Source: Actinopolyspora halophila DSM 43834
GTDB taxonomy: Bacteria; Actinomycetota; Actinomycetes; Mycobacteriales; Pseudonocardiaceae
Direction: 5' to 3'
Assembly: GCF_000371785.1 (NCBI RefSeq)
Contig: NZ_AQUI01000002.1
Coordinates: 5,071,352 to 5,135,351, forward strand
Length of the DNA: 64,000 bases
In this document: positions 8,395 through 18,300 of the stretch, one piece after another
How the letters are laid out: each line of letters starts with the position of its first letter
Numbering within the stretch: position 1 is the stretch's first letter
Translations under genes and position numbers: made by a program
Notes under the pieces: model-generated
What the model was told of the DNA's origin: nothing
Seen by the model: the letters and a program-made list of their open reading frames with translations, nothing else
Database searches by the model: none

Positions 8395-10272
8395 GTGGCA
8401 GACGATCAACAACGCACTGGTCCGAGCCTGATCGAGCACTACGCGCTGCTCTCCGACCTCCGCACGTCCGCGCTCGTCGGCAGGGACGGTTCCATCGACT
8501 GGCTGTGCCTTCCCCGATTCGACTCACCGGCCTGCTTCACGAGACTGCTCGGCGACGACCAGCACGGTCACTGGCGAATCGCACCCACCTGCCCCGTACA
8601 GCGAGTACAGCGGCGTTACAGGGACAACTCGTTGGTGCTGGAGACCGACTTCCACACCGATTACGGCACCGTGCGGCTGATCGACAGCATGCCCCCGCAC
8701 GAGAAGAACCAGAACGACCAGCCGTGCGTCGTGCGGACGGTCGAGGGCATCACGGGCGAGGTCGAGATCCGGGTGCGGTGGGTCGTGCGTTTCGCCTACG
8801 GTCACTCGAAACCCTGGGTGCGAACGATCCGCGAGCGGGAGCCGCTGCTGGACGAGTACCTGCTCGCGCTCGCGGGTCCGCACACCGTCGTGCTGCGCGG
8901 GGACAAGCTGCCGCGGCGCAAGGAGGACGAATGGGCGCACGAGACCACGCTCACCGTGCGGGCCGGTGAACGGCACTCCTGGGTGATGCAGTGGTCGCAG
9001 GACCCGGACCGCCTCCCAGCACCCGTGGATCCGGACCAACAAGTACGCGAGAACGAGGAGTTCTGGCGGGAGTGGTCCCAGCGGATCACCTACAACGGCC
9101 CGCACGAGGATGCCGTGTACCGTTCGCTGGCCACCCTCAAGGCGCTGACCTACGCGCCGTCCGGCGGGATGGTGGCGGCCCCGACCACCTCGCTGCCGGA
9201 GGCCCTCGACGGCAATCGCAACTGGGACTACAGGTACTGCTGGCTGCGCGACGCCACCCTCGTGCTGCTGGCGTTGGACAACTACGGCTGCTCCGCCGAG
9301 GCCGCGGCCTGGAGGCGCTGGTTGCTGCGCAGCGTCGCGGGCGATCCGGCGGACGTGCAGGTCATGTACGGGGTCGGCGGGGAGCGGCACCTGTTGGAGT
9401 GGCAGCCCGACTGGCTGCCCGGCTACGAGGACACCGCCCCGGTGCGCATCGGCAACGCCGCGTACGGGCAACTCCAGCTCGACGTGTTCGGCGAGGTCAT
9501 GGACGCGCTGCACCTGGCGCGGGAGCGCGGGGTGACCGAAACCCCCGATTCCTGGGCGTTGCAGCGCGGACTGCTCAAGCACCTGGAAACGATCTGGCAA
9601 CGGCCCGACAAGGGGCTCTGGGAGGTGCGCGGTCCGGACAGGTACTTCACGCACTCCCGCGTGATGATCTGGGTGGCGTTCGACCGCGCGGTTCGCGCCG
9701 TGGAGGAGGACGAGCTGCCCGGCCCGGTGGAAAGGTGGCGGGAGATACGCGACACCGTCCACGAGGAGGTGCTGGAGCACGGTTTCAACTCCGAGATCGG
9801 CTCGTTCACCCAGTACTACGGCGGGACCACGCTGGACGCGGCGACCCTGCTGATCCCGGCGCTCGGTTTCCTGCCCGCCGACGACGAGCGGATGCTCGGC
9901 ACGGTCCGGGCGGTGGAGCAGCAGCTGCGGCACGGGGTGCTGGTGGACCGCTACAGCACCCACGAGGGAACCAGTTCGGTGGACGCCCTCACCGGCAGGG
10001 AGGGATCCTTCCTGGCCTGCTCGTTCTGGCTGGTCGACGCGCTGGCCATGTGCGGGAGGCGGGACGAGGCCGAGCGCGTCTTCGAGGAGCTGCTGGGCAT
10101 GGCCAACGACGTGGGGCTGCTGTCCGAGGAGTACGACGTGCACTCCGGCCGTTTCACCGGCAACTTCCCGCAGGCGTTCAGCCACCTGGCCCTGGTCAAC
10201 TCGGCGGCCGTGCTCTATGGCGGGCACACTCGCAACGAGTCCGATCGTCGTGACGGAAGGAGAGGGCGTTGA
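8395..10272 (+). CDS. Glycoside hydrolase family 15 protein, probable trehalase
   Basis: A 625-residue cytoplasmic GH15 enzyme. Its start, SLIEHYALLSDLRTSALVGR, followed by the GSIDWLCLPRFDSPACF block, is the beta-sandwich domain typical of the family. The (alpha/alpha)6 barrel carries the conserved NWDYRYCWLRDATLVLLAL motif near residues 276-294. In mycobacteria the homologous GH15 protein is a trehalase, whereas glucoamylase and dextranase are other family activities; trehalase is therefore an inference. The GTG start at 8395 is the first of the frame. Its TGA overlaps the TTG start of a glucose 1-dehydrogenase gene, so the two are translationally coupled. Confidence 0.85.
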   Translation: MADDQQRTGPSLIEHYALLSDLRTSALVGRDGSIDWLCLPRFDSPACFTRLLGDDQHGHWRIAPTCPVQRVQRRYRDNSLVLETDFHTDYGTVRLIDSMPPHEKNQNDQPCVVRTVEGITGEVEIRVRWVVRFAYGHSKPWVRTIREREPLLDEYLLALAGPHTVVLRGDKLPRRKEDEWAHETTLTVRAGERHSWVMQWSQDPDRLPAPVDPDQQVRENEEFWREWSQRITYNGPHEDAVYRSLATLKALTYAPSGGMVAAPTTSLPEALDGNRNWDYRYCWLRDATLVLLALDNYGCSAEAAAWRRWLLRSVAGDPADVQVMYGVGGERHLLEWQPDWLPGYEDTAPVRIGNAAYGQLQLDVFGEVMDALHLARERGVTETPDSWALQRGLLKHLETIWQRPDKGLWEVRGPDRYFTHSRVMIWVAFDRAVRAVEEDELPGPVERWREIRDTVHEEVLEHGFNSEIGSFTQYYGGTTLDAATLLIPALGFLPADDERMLGTVRAVEQQLRHGVLVDRYSTHEGTSSVDALTGREGSFLACSFWLVDALAMCGRRDEAERVFEELLGMANDVGLLSEEYDVHSGRFTGNFPQAFSHLALVNSAAVLYGGHTRNESDRRDGRRGR

Positions 10273-11312
10273 AGGCGGCGACCGTGATTCCGGGAAAACC
10301 GGATTCCTCGGCCGTCAACGAGCTGCCGGCTCCGACTCCGGAACCGGGTGAGTTGCTGGTCGAGGGACTGTTGGCAGGGGTGTGCGGAACCGACGAGGAG
10401 GTCGTCGGCTCCGTGCACGGATCCGCGCCTCCCGGCAAGGACCGGCTGGTGCTCTTCCACGAGTCGCTCGGGCGGGTGCGTCACGCCCCCGCGATCAGCG
10501 GGTTCCACGAGGGCGACCACCTGGTGGGAGTGGTCCGCAGGCCGGACCCGCAGCCGTGCGCGGCCTGCGCGGCGGGCCAGTGGGACTTCTGCCGCAACAA
10601 CGGCTACACCGAGTGCGGGATCAAGGAACTGGACGGTTTCGGTGCGCAGCTTTGGACGGTGGAACCGAGGTTCTCCGTTCCCGTGGCTCACAGGCTCGGT
10701 GACCTGGGCGTGCTCACCGAACCGGCCTCCGTGGTGGCCAAGGCCTGGGAACAGGCCGAGAAGATCGGGAAGCGATCCTACTTCTCCCCGCGCCGGGTGC
10801 TGGTGACCGGAGCCGGGCCCGTCGGACTGCTCGCCGCGCTGATGGGGGTGCAGCGCGAGCTGGAGGTCCACGTCCTGGACCGGGTGACCGAGGGGGTCAA
10901 GCCGGATCTCGTCCGGGACCTGGGCGCCAGCTACCACACCTCCCTGGACGAGCTCGGTTTCGAACCGGAGATGGTGTTCGAGGCGACCGGTTCGGGGGAG
11001 GTGGTGTTCGACGTGCTGCGCCGCACCTCCCGCAACGCGATCACCGTACTGCTCGGGATCTCGGGCAACGACCGCACGGTGCGGGTTCCGACCGGTGCGG
11101 TCAACGACGAACTGGTGCTGGACAACGACGTGGTGCTCGGCAGCGTGAGCGCGAACCTGCGGCACTACCGCAACGCGGTTCAGGCACTGGACAACGCCGA
11201 CCGCGAGTGGCTCGGCCGGTTGATCTCACGGCGGGTGCCGCTCGACCGCTGGCAGGAGGCGCTCAGCTCGGAGCAGGACGACGTGAAGGTGGTCGTGGAC
11301 CTGCGGGATTGA
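10269..11312 (+). CDS. Glucose 1-dehydrogenase (zinc-dependent MDR family)
   Basis: Oxidises glucose to gluconolactone with NAD(P)+. The 347 residues show the archaeal-type glucose dehydrogenase layout. Catalytic zinc ligands are Cys39 (VCGTDEE) and His64-Glu65 (FHESLG). The structural-zinc loop CAACAAGQWDFC (97-108) has three cysteines, as in the Sulfolobus enzyme. A Rossmann motif GAGPVGLLAA lies near residue 180, with the Glu_dehyd_C region after it. The TTG start overlaps the stop of the upstream GH15 gene (TTGA), and AAGGAGAGG lies just before it. Together they could convert trehalose to glucose and then to gluconolactone. Confidence 0.88.
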   Translation: MKAATVIPGKPDSSAVNELPAPTPEPGELLVEGLLAGVCGTDEEVVGSVHGSAPPGKDRLVLFHESLGRVRHAPAISGFHEGDHLVGVVRRPDPQPCAACAAGQWDFCRNNGYTECGIKELDGFGAQLWTVEPRFSVPVAHRLGDLGVLTEPASVVAKAWEQAEKIGKRSYFSPRRVLVTGAGPVGLLAALMGVQRELEVHVLDRVTEGVKPDLVRDLGASYHTSLDELGFEPEMVFEATGSGEVVFDVLRRTSRNAITVLLGISGNDRTVRVPTGAVNDELVLDNDVVLGSVSANLRHYRNAVQALDNADREWLGRLISRRVPLDRWQEALSSEQDDVKVVVDLRD

Positions 11313-11415
11313 GCCGCGTCCAGGAACAGCCCTTCCGGGACGGACAGCACGAGCACGTTCGGCGGCCCCGGAGGCCGTTCGGTTCCCGCGACCTTGGCTA
11401 TACAGTCACGGGATC

Positions 11416-12111
11416 ATGACACGACGCTACTTACGCTCCGGCACCGCGCGCGCGGTCGTCGCTTCGCTGGCCGCGATCGGCCTGCTGACGGTCGCGGCCT
11501 GCGGTGGTGAGTCCGCGGAGTCGGCGGACCCACCGCGGGAGACCTCGTCCGCCGCGTCCGCTGCGACCTCCGAGCGGGCTCCCGAGGTCACGAGCTCCAC
11601 GGCAGCCCCCTCCGAGTCCTCCGAGACGGCTCCGCTGCCCTCCTGGGACTTCAGCAGCACCAGGTCCGTCCCCGAGTCGGTCAGCGCGGTCGAGCCCCCG
11701 CCGCCGAAGGTCTCGCTCTCGGGAACGGACCCGTGCGCCCTGCTCACCGAGTCCCAGCGGGAGGAGGTCGGGCTCACCGGCCCCACGAGTGGTGAGCGGA
11801 ACGACGGCTCGCGCAGCTGCGAGTTCAGCCCTCCCGAGGACAGCGGCACCGGAACCAGCGCTCAGCTCGAGATCCACGAGAACAGCGGGCTGGAGGAGTT
11901 CACCGGCATCAACGGTGATCCGCAGCACACCACCATCGCCGAGCACCGCGCCATGATCCAGTGCGAGTACGGGAACTGCCTGGTCGGCATCGCCGTCGCC
12001 GACAGCTCCCGCGTGGATGTCCAGTCCGCGGTGCGCGGAGACGACGCGGCCACGGAGGAGCTCGGCAGGAGGATCGCGGAGATGGTGATCGGGAACCTGT
12101 CGAACGTCTAG
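11416..12111 (+). CDS. DUF3558 family lipoprotein
   Basis: A 231-residue exported lipoprotein. The signal peptide ends in a lipobox, LLTVAACGG, with Cys29 as the lipidated residue. A Ser/Thr/Glu/Pro-rich linker runs to about residue 95. The C-terminal DUF3558 domain follows: DPCALLTESQREEVGL, then SCEFSPPED and a C-terminal helix. Family members are common in mycobacteria and Pseudonocardiales; their function is unknown. The gene stands alone, 104 bp after the glucose dehydrogenase. Ancestral disulfide cysteines appear retained (DPC, SCEF, QCEYGNC). Confidence 0.85.
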   Translation: MTRRYLRSGTARAVVASLAAIGLLTVAACGGESAESADPPRETSSAASAATSERAPEVTSSTAAPSESSETAPLPSWDFSSTRSVPESVSAVEPPPPKVSLSGTDPCALLTESQREEVGLTGPTSGERNDGSRSCEFSPPEDSGTGTSAQLEIHENSGLEEFTGINGDPQHTTIAEHRAMIQCEYGNCLVGIAVADSSRVDVQSAVRGDDAATEELGRRIAEMVIGNLSNV

Positions 12112-12173
12112 GGCGCCGTCCCGCGCGGGGCGGCCCGAAGCGGAGGACACCGTCGTGGCCGGAAGGGCCCCGG

Positions 12174-12728
12174 TCACGGCGCTCCCGCGCCCCCGCCGCG
12201 GGACAGCTCCGCCGCGAACGCGGGGTGCGGCCGGTCCACCAGCACCGATTCACCGTCCTCCGAGGTGCGGGCACGCACCACGCGCGGCACTCCTCCCGTG
12301 CTGAACGGGACGGCGGCCAGCAACATCGCGGCGAACCCGCCCAACAACGCCGCGCCGAACACCGCCGCCGTCTCCCCGGTGACGACCCTGGCTGCCACCG
12401 CGGGGAGCACGGCGAGCAGACCACCCCAGAACAGCACCTGCGCCGCACCGAACCACACCAGACGTCTCACCAGGCACTTCGGACAGATCGGCCATCCGCG
12501 CACCCTGGTCACGGCCACCTTTCCGGCCCGCTCACCGAGCCCGCCGAACAGGCCGAGAACGTTTCCCCCACCGAGCACGCGGTTGCCGGACACCTTCACC
12601 CGCGACCGCAGCGCGAAGTCGATCCTGCGCGTGCACGGGGCACCGTGCCACGAACAAACCCCCGGCAGGCTCTCCGGAACGCACAGCTCGGCGGGAAGCT
12701 CCAGCGGTCCGCCCGAGAACCGGGCCAT
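12174..12728 (-). CDS. Hypothetical two-span membrane protein with cysteine motifs
   Basis: A 184-residue protein that I do not recognise. The N-terminal half has a Cys-rich segment (ELCVPESLPGVCSWHGAPC, residues 15-33) and a CPKC pair near residue 82, which could bind zinc or iron. Two hydrophobic segments follow (about 90-112, WFGAAQVLFWGGLLAVLPAV, and 120-142, VFGAALLGGFAAMLLAAVPF). The C-terminus is hydrophilic and probably cytoplasmic. It stands between a lipoprotein gene on the other strand and ino1 upstream, separated from ino1 by a strong terminator, so it has its own promoter. Confidence 0.6.
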   Translation of the reverse strand: MARFSGGPLELPAELCVPESLPGVCSWHGAPCTRRIDFALRSRVKVSGNRVLGGGNVLGLFGGLGERAGKVAVTRVRGWPICPKCLVRRLVWFGAAQVLFWGGLLAVLPAVAARVVTGETAAVFGAALLGGFAAMLLAAVPFSTGGVPRVVRARTSEDGESVLVDRPHPAFAAELSRGGGAGAP

Positions 12729-12803
12729 AACCCCATCACTCCCACTCCCGACATCGACGGGCCGTTCCGGGAGGAACGCCCTCGTCGGTGTCGCGACACG
12801 CGC

Positions 12804-12847
12804 ACGGCCGCGCCCCGCGCACGCCGAAGCGGACGGGGCGCGGCCGT
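12804..12847 (-). terminator. Terminator after ino1
   Basis: A perfect 14-bp stem, ACGGCCGCGCCCCG (12804-12817) with CGGGGCGCGGCCGT (12834-12847), and a 16-nt loop. It lies 30 bp downstream of the ino1 stop. This is the strongest hairpin in this part of the window. Confidence 0.75.
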
Positions 12848-12876
12848 AAACCCGTGCGCCGAGACAGCTCCGCGGG

Positions 12877-13980
12877 TCAGGCCCGCCCGGCGATGAACTC
12901 CTCGACCGCCTGGTAGGCCTCCGAATCGGAGTACTGCTCCGGCGGCGACTTCATGAAGTAGGAGGCGGCCGAGAGCACCGGCCCCCCGATCCTCCGGTCG
13001 GCGGCGATCTTCGCGGCGCGGATCGCGTCGATGATGATGCCCGCCGAGTTCGGCGAGTCCCACACCTCGAGCTTGTACTCCAGGTTGACCGGGGCGTCAC
13101 CGAAGGCGCGGCCCTCCAGCCGGATGTAGGCCCACTTGCGGTCGTCCAGCCACGGCACGTAGTCCGAAGGACCGATGTGCACGTTGCGGTCGCCCATGTC
13201 GCGCTGGACCTGCGAAGTCACCGAGTTGGTCTTCGACGTCTTCTTGGACTCGAGCCTGCCGAGCTCCTTCATGTTCAAAAAGTCCATGTTGCCGCCGACG
13301 TTGAGCTGCATCGTGCGGTCCACGTGCACCCCGCGTTCCTCGAACAGCTTGGTGAGCACGCGGTGCGTGATCGTCGCCCCCACCTGGGACTTGATGTCGT
13401 CCCCGATGATCGGCACCCCCGCCGCGGTGAACTCCCGCGCCCACTCCGGATCGGAGGCGATGAACACGGGCAGCGCGTTGACGAAGGCCACACCCGCGTC
13501 CAGGGCGGCACGCGCGTAGAACTTGTCGGCGTCCTCGGAACCGACCGGCAGGTAGGAAACCAGCACGTCGGCCCCGGACTCACGCAGCGCACCGGCGACG
13601 TCGACCGGCTGCTCCTCGGACTCCGAGATGGTCTCCGCGTAGAACTGGCCGAGCCCGTCCAGGGTGTGACCGCGCTGGACCGGCACCTCGAGCGGTGGAA
13701 CATCGGCGATCTTCATCGTGTTGTTCTCACTGGCCACGACCGCTTCGGACAGGTCGCGGCCCACCTTCTTCGCGTCCACGTCGAACGCGGCGACGAATTC
13801 GAGATCACCGACGTGGTACCCGCCGAAGTCAACGTGCATCAGCCCGGGAACCCGTCCGGAGGGGTCCATCTCCCCGTAGTAATGCACGCCCTGCACCAGC
13901 GACGCGGCGCAGTTTCCCGCACCAACGATCGCCACCCGGACCTTACTTCTCGTCGCCTCGTCGTGACGATCTCCGCCCAT
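12877..13980 (-). CDS. ino1: Inositol-3-phosphate synthase
   Basis: Converts glucose 6-phosphate to inositol 3-phosphate with NAD+ as cofactor, feeding phosphatidylinositol and mycothiol synthesis in actinobacteria. The 367-residue protein has the Rossmann motif [16 protein letters not shown] near residue 17, the [17 protein letters not shown] block, and the conserved [11 protein letters not shown] and [15 protein letters not shown] segments. The length is typical of the short actinobacterial enzyme. The padR gene lies 69 bp upstream on the same strand, as in mycobacteria, suggesting PadR control of inositol synthesis or simple co-transcription. Confidence 0.95.
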   Translation of the reverse strand: MGGDRHDEATRSKVRVAIVGAGNCAASLVQGVHYYGEMDPSGRVPGLMHVDFGGYHVGDLEFVAAFDVDAKKVGRDLSEAVVASENNTMKIADVPPLEVPVQRGHTLDGLGQFYAETISESEEQPVDVAGALRESGADVLVSYLPVGSEDADKFYARAALDAGVAFVNALPVFIASDPEWAREFTAAGVPIIGDDIKSQVGATITHRVLTKLFEERGVHVDRTMQLNVGGNMDFLNMKELGRLESKKTSKTNSVTSQVQRDMGDRNVHIGPSDYVPWLDDRKWAYIRLEGRAFGDAPVNLEYKLEVWDSPNSAGIIIDAIRAAKIAADRRIGGPVLSAASYFMKSPPEQYSDSEAYQAVEEFIAGRA

Positions 13981-14049
13981 GGTCGCCGGCCTCCTTCTAG
14001 GTCGTGTCCCGTTCGTCTACCTGTCCAAGTTCCGCCCGACTCCCCGCGA

Positions 14050-14583
14050 TCACGCCGGACCCGCGTCCTGCTCGGCCCGTTCGTGTGCGATCAGTTCGTC
14101 GAGCCAGCGAACCTCGAGCTCGCTGTGGTCCAGCCCCAGGCGGTGCAGCTGCGCCGTGTACCGGTCGCACTGCTCGTCGGCTCTGGCCAGGATCGCGCGT
14201 TGGCCCTCCCGACGTTGCTCCAGACGCCGGCGACGGCTCTCCAGGATCCGCATCCGTATCGGCGCGGGGGTTCGCGCGAAGAACGCCAGCCGCACGTCGA
14301 ACGTCTCGTCCTGACACGCCCGCGGCCCGCAGTCCTCGGCCAGCTCCACGAAGCGGTCCCGGCCCGCCTCGGTGAGCCGATACACGCGTCGGGCACGCCG
14401 CGACCCCTGTTGTGCGCCCTGCTCGTCCGACTCCTCCTCGATCAGTCCGGCACGCAGCATCCGTCGCAGCGTCGGATAGACCGTCCCACAGGAAAACGCA
14501 CGGATCTCCTGGAGCCGCTTGCGCAGCTCGTAGCCGTGCATCGGCGTCTCGTGCAACAAACCGAGCACCGCGAACTCGAGCAT
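14050..14583 (-). CDS. PadR family transcriptional regulator
   Basis: A 177-residue regulator. The N-terminal winged helix (MLEFAVLGLLHETPMHGYELRKRL, then FSCGTVYPTLRRMLRAGLI) is a textbook PadR domain. The C-terminal part (about 95-165) is a charged helical dimerisation region. The ATG at 14583 is decided by a strong AGGAGG site 8 bp before it; the open frame extends to 14655 without one. A perfect 7-3-7 palindrome lies 52 bp upstream, probably its own operator. The gene stays next to ino1, as in M. tuberculosis (Rv0047c-Rv0046c). Confidence 0.92.
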   Translation of the reverse strand: MLEFAVLGLLHETPMHGYELRKRLQEIRAFSCGTVYPTLRRMLRAGLIEEESDEQGAQQGSRRARRVYRLTEAGRDRFVELAEDCGPRACQDETFDVRLAFFARTPAPIRMRILESRRRRLEQRREGQRAILARADEQCDRYTAQLHRLGLDHSELEVRWLDELIAHERAEQDAGPA

Positions 14584-14634
14584 CGGCACCCCTCCTGCGA
14601 GTGAAGCTCCGAACGAGCGACACTCCGATCGGAT

Positions 14635-14651
14635 TATATCGCCTCGATATA
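14635..14651. promoter_or_regulatory. Candidate PadR operator
   Basis: TATATCG-CCT-CGATATA, a perfect 7-bp inverted repeat in an A/T-rich patch within the divergent space between padR and the DUF5318 gene. Its shape and position fit an autoregulatory PadR site overlapping a promoter. Confidence 0.65.
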
Positions 14652-14829
14652 TCACTTCGGAAACCAGACCGGCAGGTGTGGCCCGCGCTACAGCCCGGCC
14701 GCGCGCAGGCCCGGAACGTCCCGTTCTCCCGGGCCCGAAAGCCGGATCCGGGTGTCACGCACCACTCCACCGGAGGGTGTGCCCTGAACGGCCCATGGAG
14801 ATCGGGCACGCGACACGTACGCTGTGGGC

Positions 14830-15234
14830 GTGCGGACCCAACGGCAAGTGGTGGATTACGCGTTGCGGCGACGGTCGCTGCTCGCGCAGCTCCATGCTGG
14901 CCGCGTCGGGGTGATGGAGGTCTGCGACGCCGGCCCGTACCTGCTACAGGCCGCCAAATTCCATGGTGAGTCCAGCGACGTGGTCTGTCCGGTATGCCGC
15001 AAGGAACGACTGACCTACGTATCCTGGGTCTTCGGTGACCAGCTCAAGCACGCCGACAACTCGGCGCGGAGCAACGTCGAGCTGGCCCGGATGGCCACCA
15101 TGTTCGAAGAGTTCAACGTGTTCGTCGTCGAGGTTTGTCGTACATGTAACTGGAACCACCTGGTGCAGTCGTACGTCCTTGGAACCGGGGGCCGGCACGG
15201 CCGCGGTGGAGGACGAAGAACTGCCGCCGAGTGA
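14830..15234 (+). CDS. DUF5318 zinc-ribbon-like protein
   Basis: A 134-residue protein equivalent in position and sequence to M. tuberculosis Rv0049. The start reads VRTQRQVVDYALRRRSLLAQL. Two cysteine pairs, CPVC near residue 57 and CRTC near residue 107, could form a zinc ribbon. YVSWVFGDQLKHADNSARS lies between them. The function is unknown. I chose the GTG at 14830 because the conserved block begins there; a GTG two codons earlier is possible. It reads toward ponA1, whose start is 90 bp beyond its stop, so both are likely in one transcript. Confidence 0.82.
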   Translation: MRTQRQVVDYALRRRSLLAQLHAGRVGVMEVCDAGPYLLQAAKFHGESSDVVCPVCRKERLTYVSWVFGDQLKHADNSARSNVELARMATMFEEFNVFVVEVCRTCNWNHLVQSYVLGTGGRHGRGGGRRTAAE

Positions 15235-15324
15235 GCGCGACCTCTCCGGCAGCGCCCCGGCTGCCGGTCGACGTGAACGCACCGAACGGCGTCTGCCGAC
15301 GCCTGTCCCGGAGGACGACTACTC

Positions 15325-18300
15325 GTGACTGACGAGCGTGACGACCGGTCCGACGGCCGCCACCCGAGGCGCCCAGCCGCCGGAGACCGGGAGCCGGAAC
15401 ACGGGCAACACCCCGGACCGCCCCCGCACACGGGGCAGCGCAGACAGGACGGCCGGAGCGAGGACCCCCAGCGTGATCCCCGCAACGATCCGCAACGGCC
15501 GCCCGAACAAGGTGGCCAGCCGCAGGGTCCGCCGGGACATCCCCCGCAACCTCCACGCGGACAGGCTCCGCAGCACCCCGGGCAACCCGCGCCGGGGCAG
15601 CAGGGACCTCCACAGCGCCCCGGTCAGGAACGTCCGGACGGACGACAGTTACCGCCGGAGCAGCAACACCCCCCGCAACCCCCGCAGGGGCCTCCACGCG
15701 GCGCTCAGCCACCCAATCCGCAGGCCCCTCCTCCCCCACCAACGCCCGAGGGGACACCCGGCGCTCCCCCCGGCCCCCCGCAGGCGCGCCCGGACGGGGA
15801 ACCCGACTGGCCCGGAGAGGGATCAACACCGCAGTGGCCGGGCGAACAGCCCCCCGGAGGGCAGGGCCCGCCCCGTGGAGCTCCCCCCGGACAACCTCCC
15901 CGGGGCGAGGACCCGGACGCGACCATCCGGCAACCGGCCGTGCCTTCCGGGCAGGATCCGCACGGTCCCGCGAACTCCGCGGCACCTCCCCCCGGACCCC
16001 CCGGCCGCCCCGGGAACGGCGCGCCGGGCACTCCCGCGCAGGGACCACCACCGGACGAGGCGCCCACCCGGAAAACCCCCCCGGCGATTCCCGGTGAGCA
16101 GCAACCGACCGGCAGAACCCAGCACACCGGACGTCCTGACGACCCGGGCGAACAACCGACCGAGCACATCTCGTCGGTGCCTTCCCCGGAGACCGAGCAG
16201 CAGGACAGGACGCGTCGCCACCCCGCCTCGTCCGCCGGCGCGGGGGGTGTCGCGGCGGCTCTGGGCGGAGCCGCGGCGGGAGGAGCCGCGGGCGCGGCAG
16301 GAGCAGCCGGTTCCGGAGCAGCGGGTGCGGGCGGCTCCGGGAGTGCCGGGGAGCACGACCCCGCCGAATCCACGTCCCTGCTCGGCAGCGCCGAAGGCGG
16401 GCAATCGCGGTCCGCGGCCGAGTCCACCCGGGTGAGTCCCGAGGAACCCGACAACGATCCCGGGTTGATCACCCACCGCGCGGCCCAGGGCGGGTACAAC
16501 TACTACACGGACGACGATCCGTACGAGGACGACTTCGACAGCGGCTACCACCCGGCCCACGACAGCTACGCCGACGATCGCGAGCACGACGAGGACTTCG
16601 ACTTCGACGACGATTTCGCCCCACCCGAGGAACCGGATGACGACATGAACGCCGCCCGCAAGAAACACGGACGCAGAAAGCTCTGGCGCAGACTCCGCCG
16701 CACCTGCTACGTGGCAGCGGCGCTGATGATCGTGACTCCGGCGGCGGTGTTCGCCTGGTGCTACTTCACCTTCGACATCACGCCCCCGAAGGAGACCGCC
16801 GCCAACTACAACACCAGTCTGGTGGTCAACTACTCGGACGGGAGCCTGCTGAACAAGTTCTCGCCCGCCGAGGGGGAGGAACGAGTGCTGATCGACAGCC
16901 TCGACGAGGTCTCCCCCGAGATGCGCCACGCCACCATGGCCGCCGAGGACGCGGACTTCTACAGCAACCCGGGCTTCTCGGTCAGCGGCATCGGCCGGGC
17001 CGTGTACAACCAGCTCTCCGGGGGCCAGGGCGGTGGTTCCACCATCACCCAGCAGTACGTCAAGCTCAGCACCGGCAAGGACGCCCACTCGGTGGAGCGC
17101 AAGTTCACCGAGGTCGTGCGGGCGTTCAAGATGACCAACCAGTACGACAAGAACACGATCCTGAAGGCCTACTTCAACACCGCCTACTACGGCAGGGGCG
17201 CCTACGGGATCTCCAACGCGGCGGACGCCTACTTCGACAAGAAGCCCAGCGAGCTCAACGCAGGCGAGTCCGCCGTGCTCGCCGGGATGGTGCAGCTCCC
17301 GAAGGGCAACGACCCCCGGGTCGATCCGCAGCGGGCCCAGCAGCGCTGGGACTACGTCACCGGCCAGATGGCCGACAAGGGCTGGCTCGGCTCCAAGGAC
17401 CCGCAGAGCATGAGCATGCCGGAGACCGAGCCGATGTGGGCCTGGACCACTTCCACCACGCCCGTGCAGACGCACATCAAGCAGCGCATCATCGGCGAGC
17501 TGGAGGAGCACGGCTACACCCAGGGTGAGATGACCAGCCAGGGACTGCGCGTGGTGACCACTCTGGACAAGCAGGCCCAGCAGGCGGCGGAGAGTACCGT
17601 CGAGCAGGTCATGCAGGACCAGCCGGACCGGCTGATCCCGGCCCTGTCGGCCACGGACCCCGAGACGGGGGCCGTGCGGGCCTACTACGGTGGAAGCGCG
17701 GTCGGCCGGGACTGGGCGAACTACCCGCAACCGGCTGGTTCCTCGTTCAAGCCGTTCGTCACGGCGGCGGGCCTGAAGCAGGGCTACGGCATCGGCGAGG
17801 TCTACGACGGGTCCGACGACCAGACCATCTGGGGGACCGACTACGGCAACGCGGCCGGGGTGGACTGCGAGCACCCCAAGCACTGCGGGGTGCGCGAGGC
17901 CACCACGAACTCGGTGAACACGGCCTTCGTGAACATGGCCGCGAAGTTCGGCCCCGAGAAGGTCGCCGAGGTCGCGCACCAGGCGGGCATCCCGCGCGAG
18001 CGCACCGCGGACGGCGAGCGGAGCGAGACGCTGGTCAACCCCGAAAGCGGCCAGACGAACCTCGGCATCGCACTCGGTGCCTACCCGGTGACCACGACCA
18101 ACATGGCCAACGCCTACGGGGCCTTCGCCGACGGCGAGCGCGCCGAGCCCAACTTCGTCCAGAAGGTCGTCACCAGCGACGGCGAACTCGTCAAGAAGTT
18201 CGACAACAGCCCGGACAGCGCGTTCTCCTCGAGCTCGTCCGAGAGCCGCAACATCGCGGCCAACGTGACCGAGAGCATGCTCGACGTGGCCGAGCACTCC

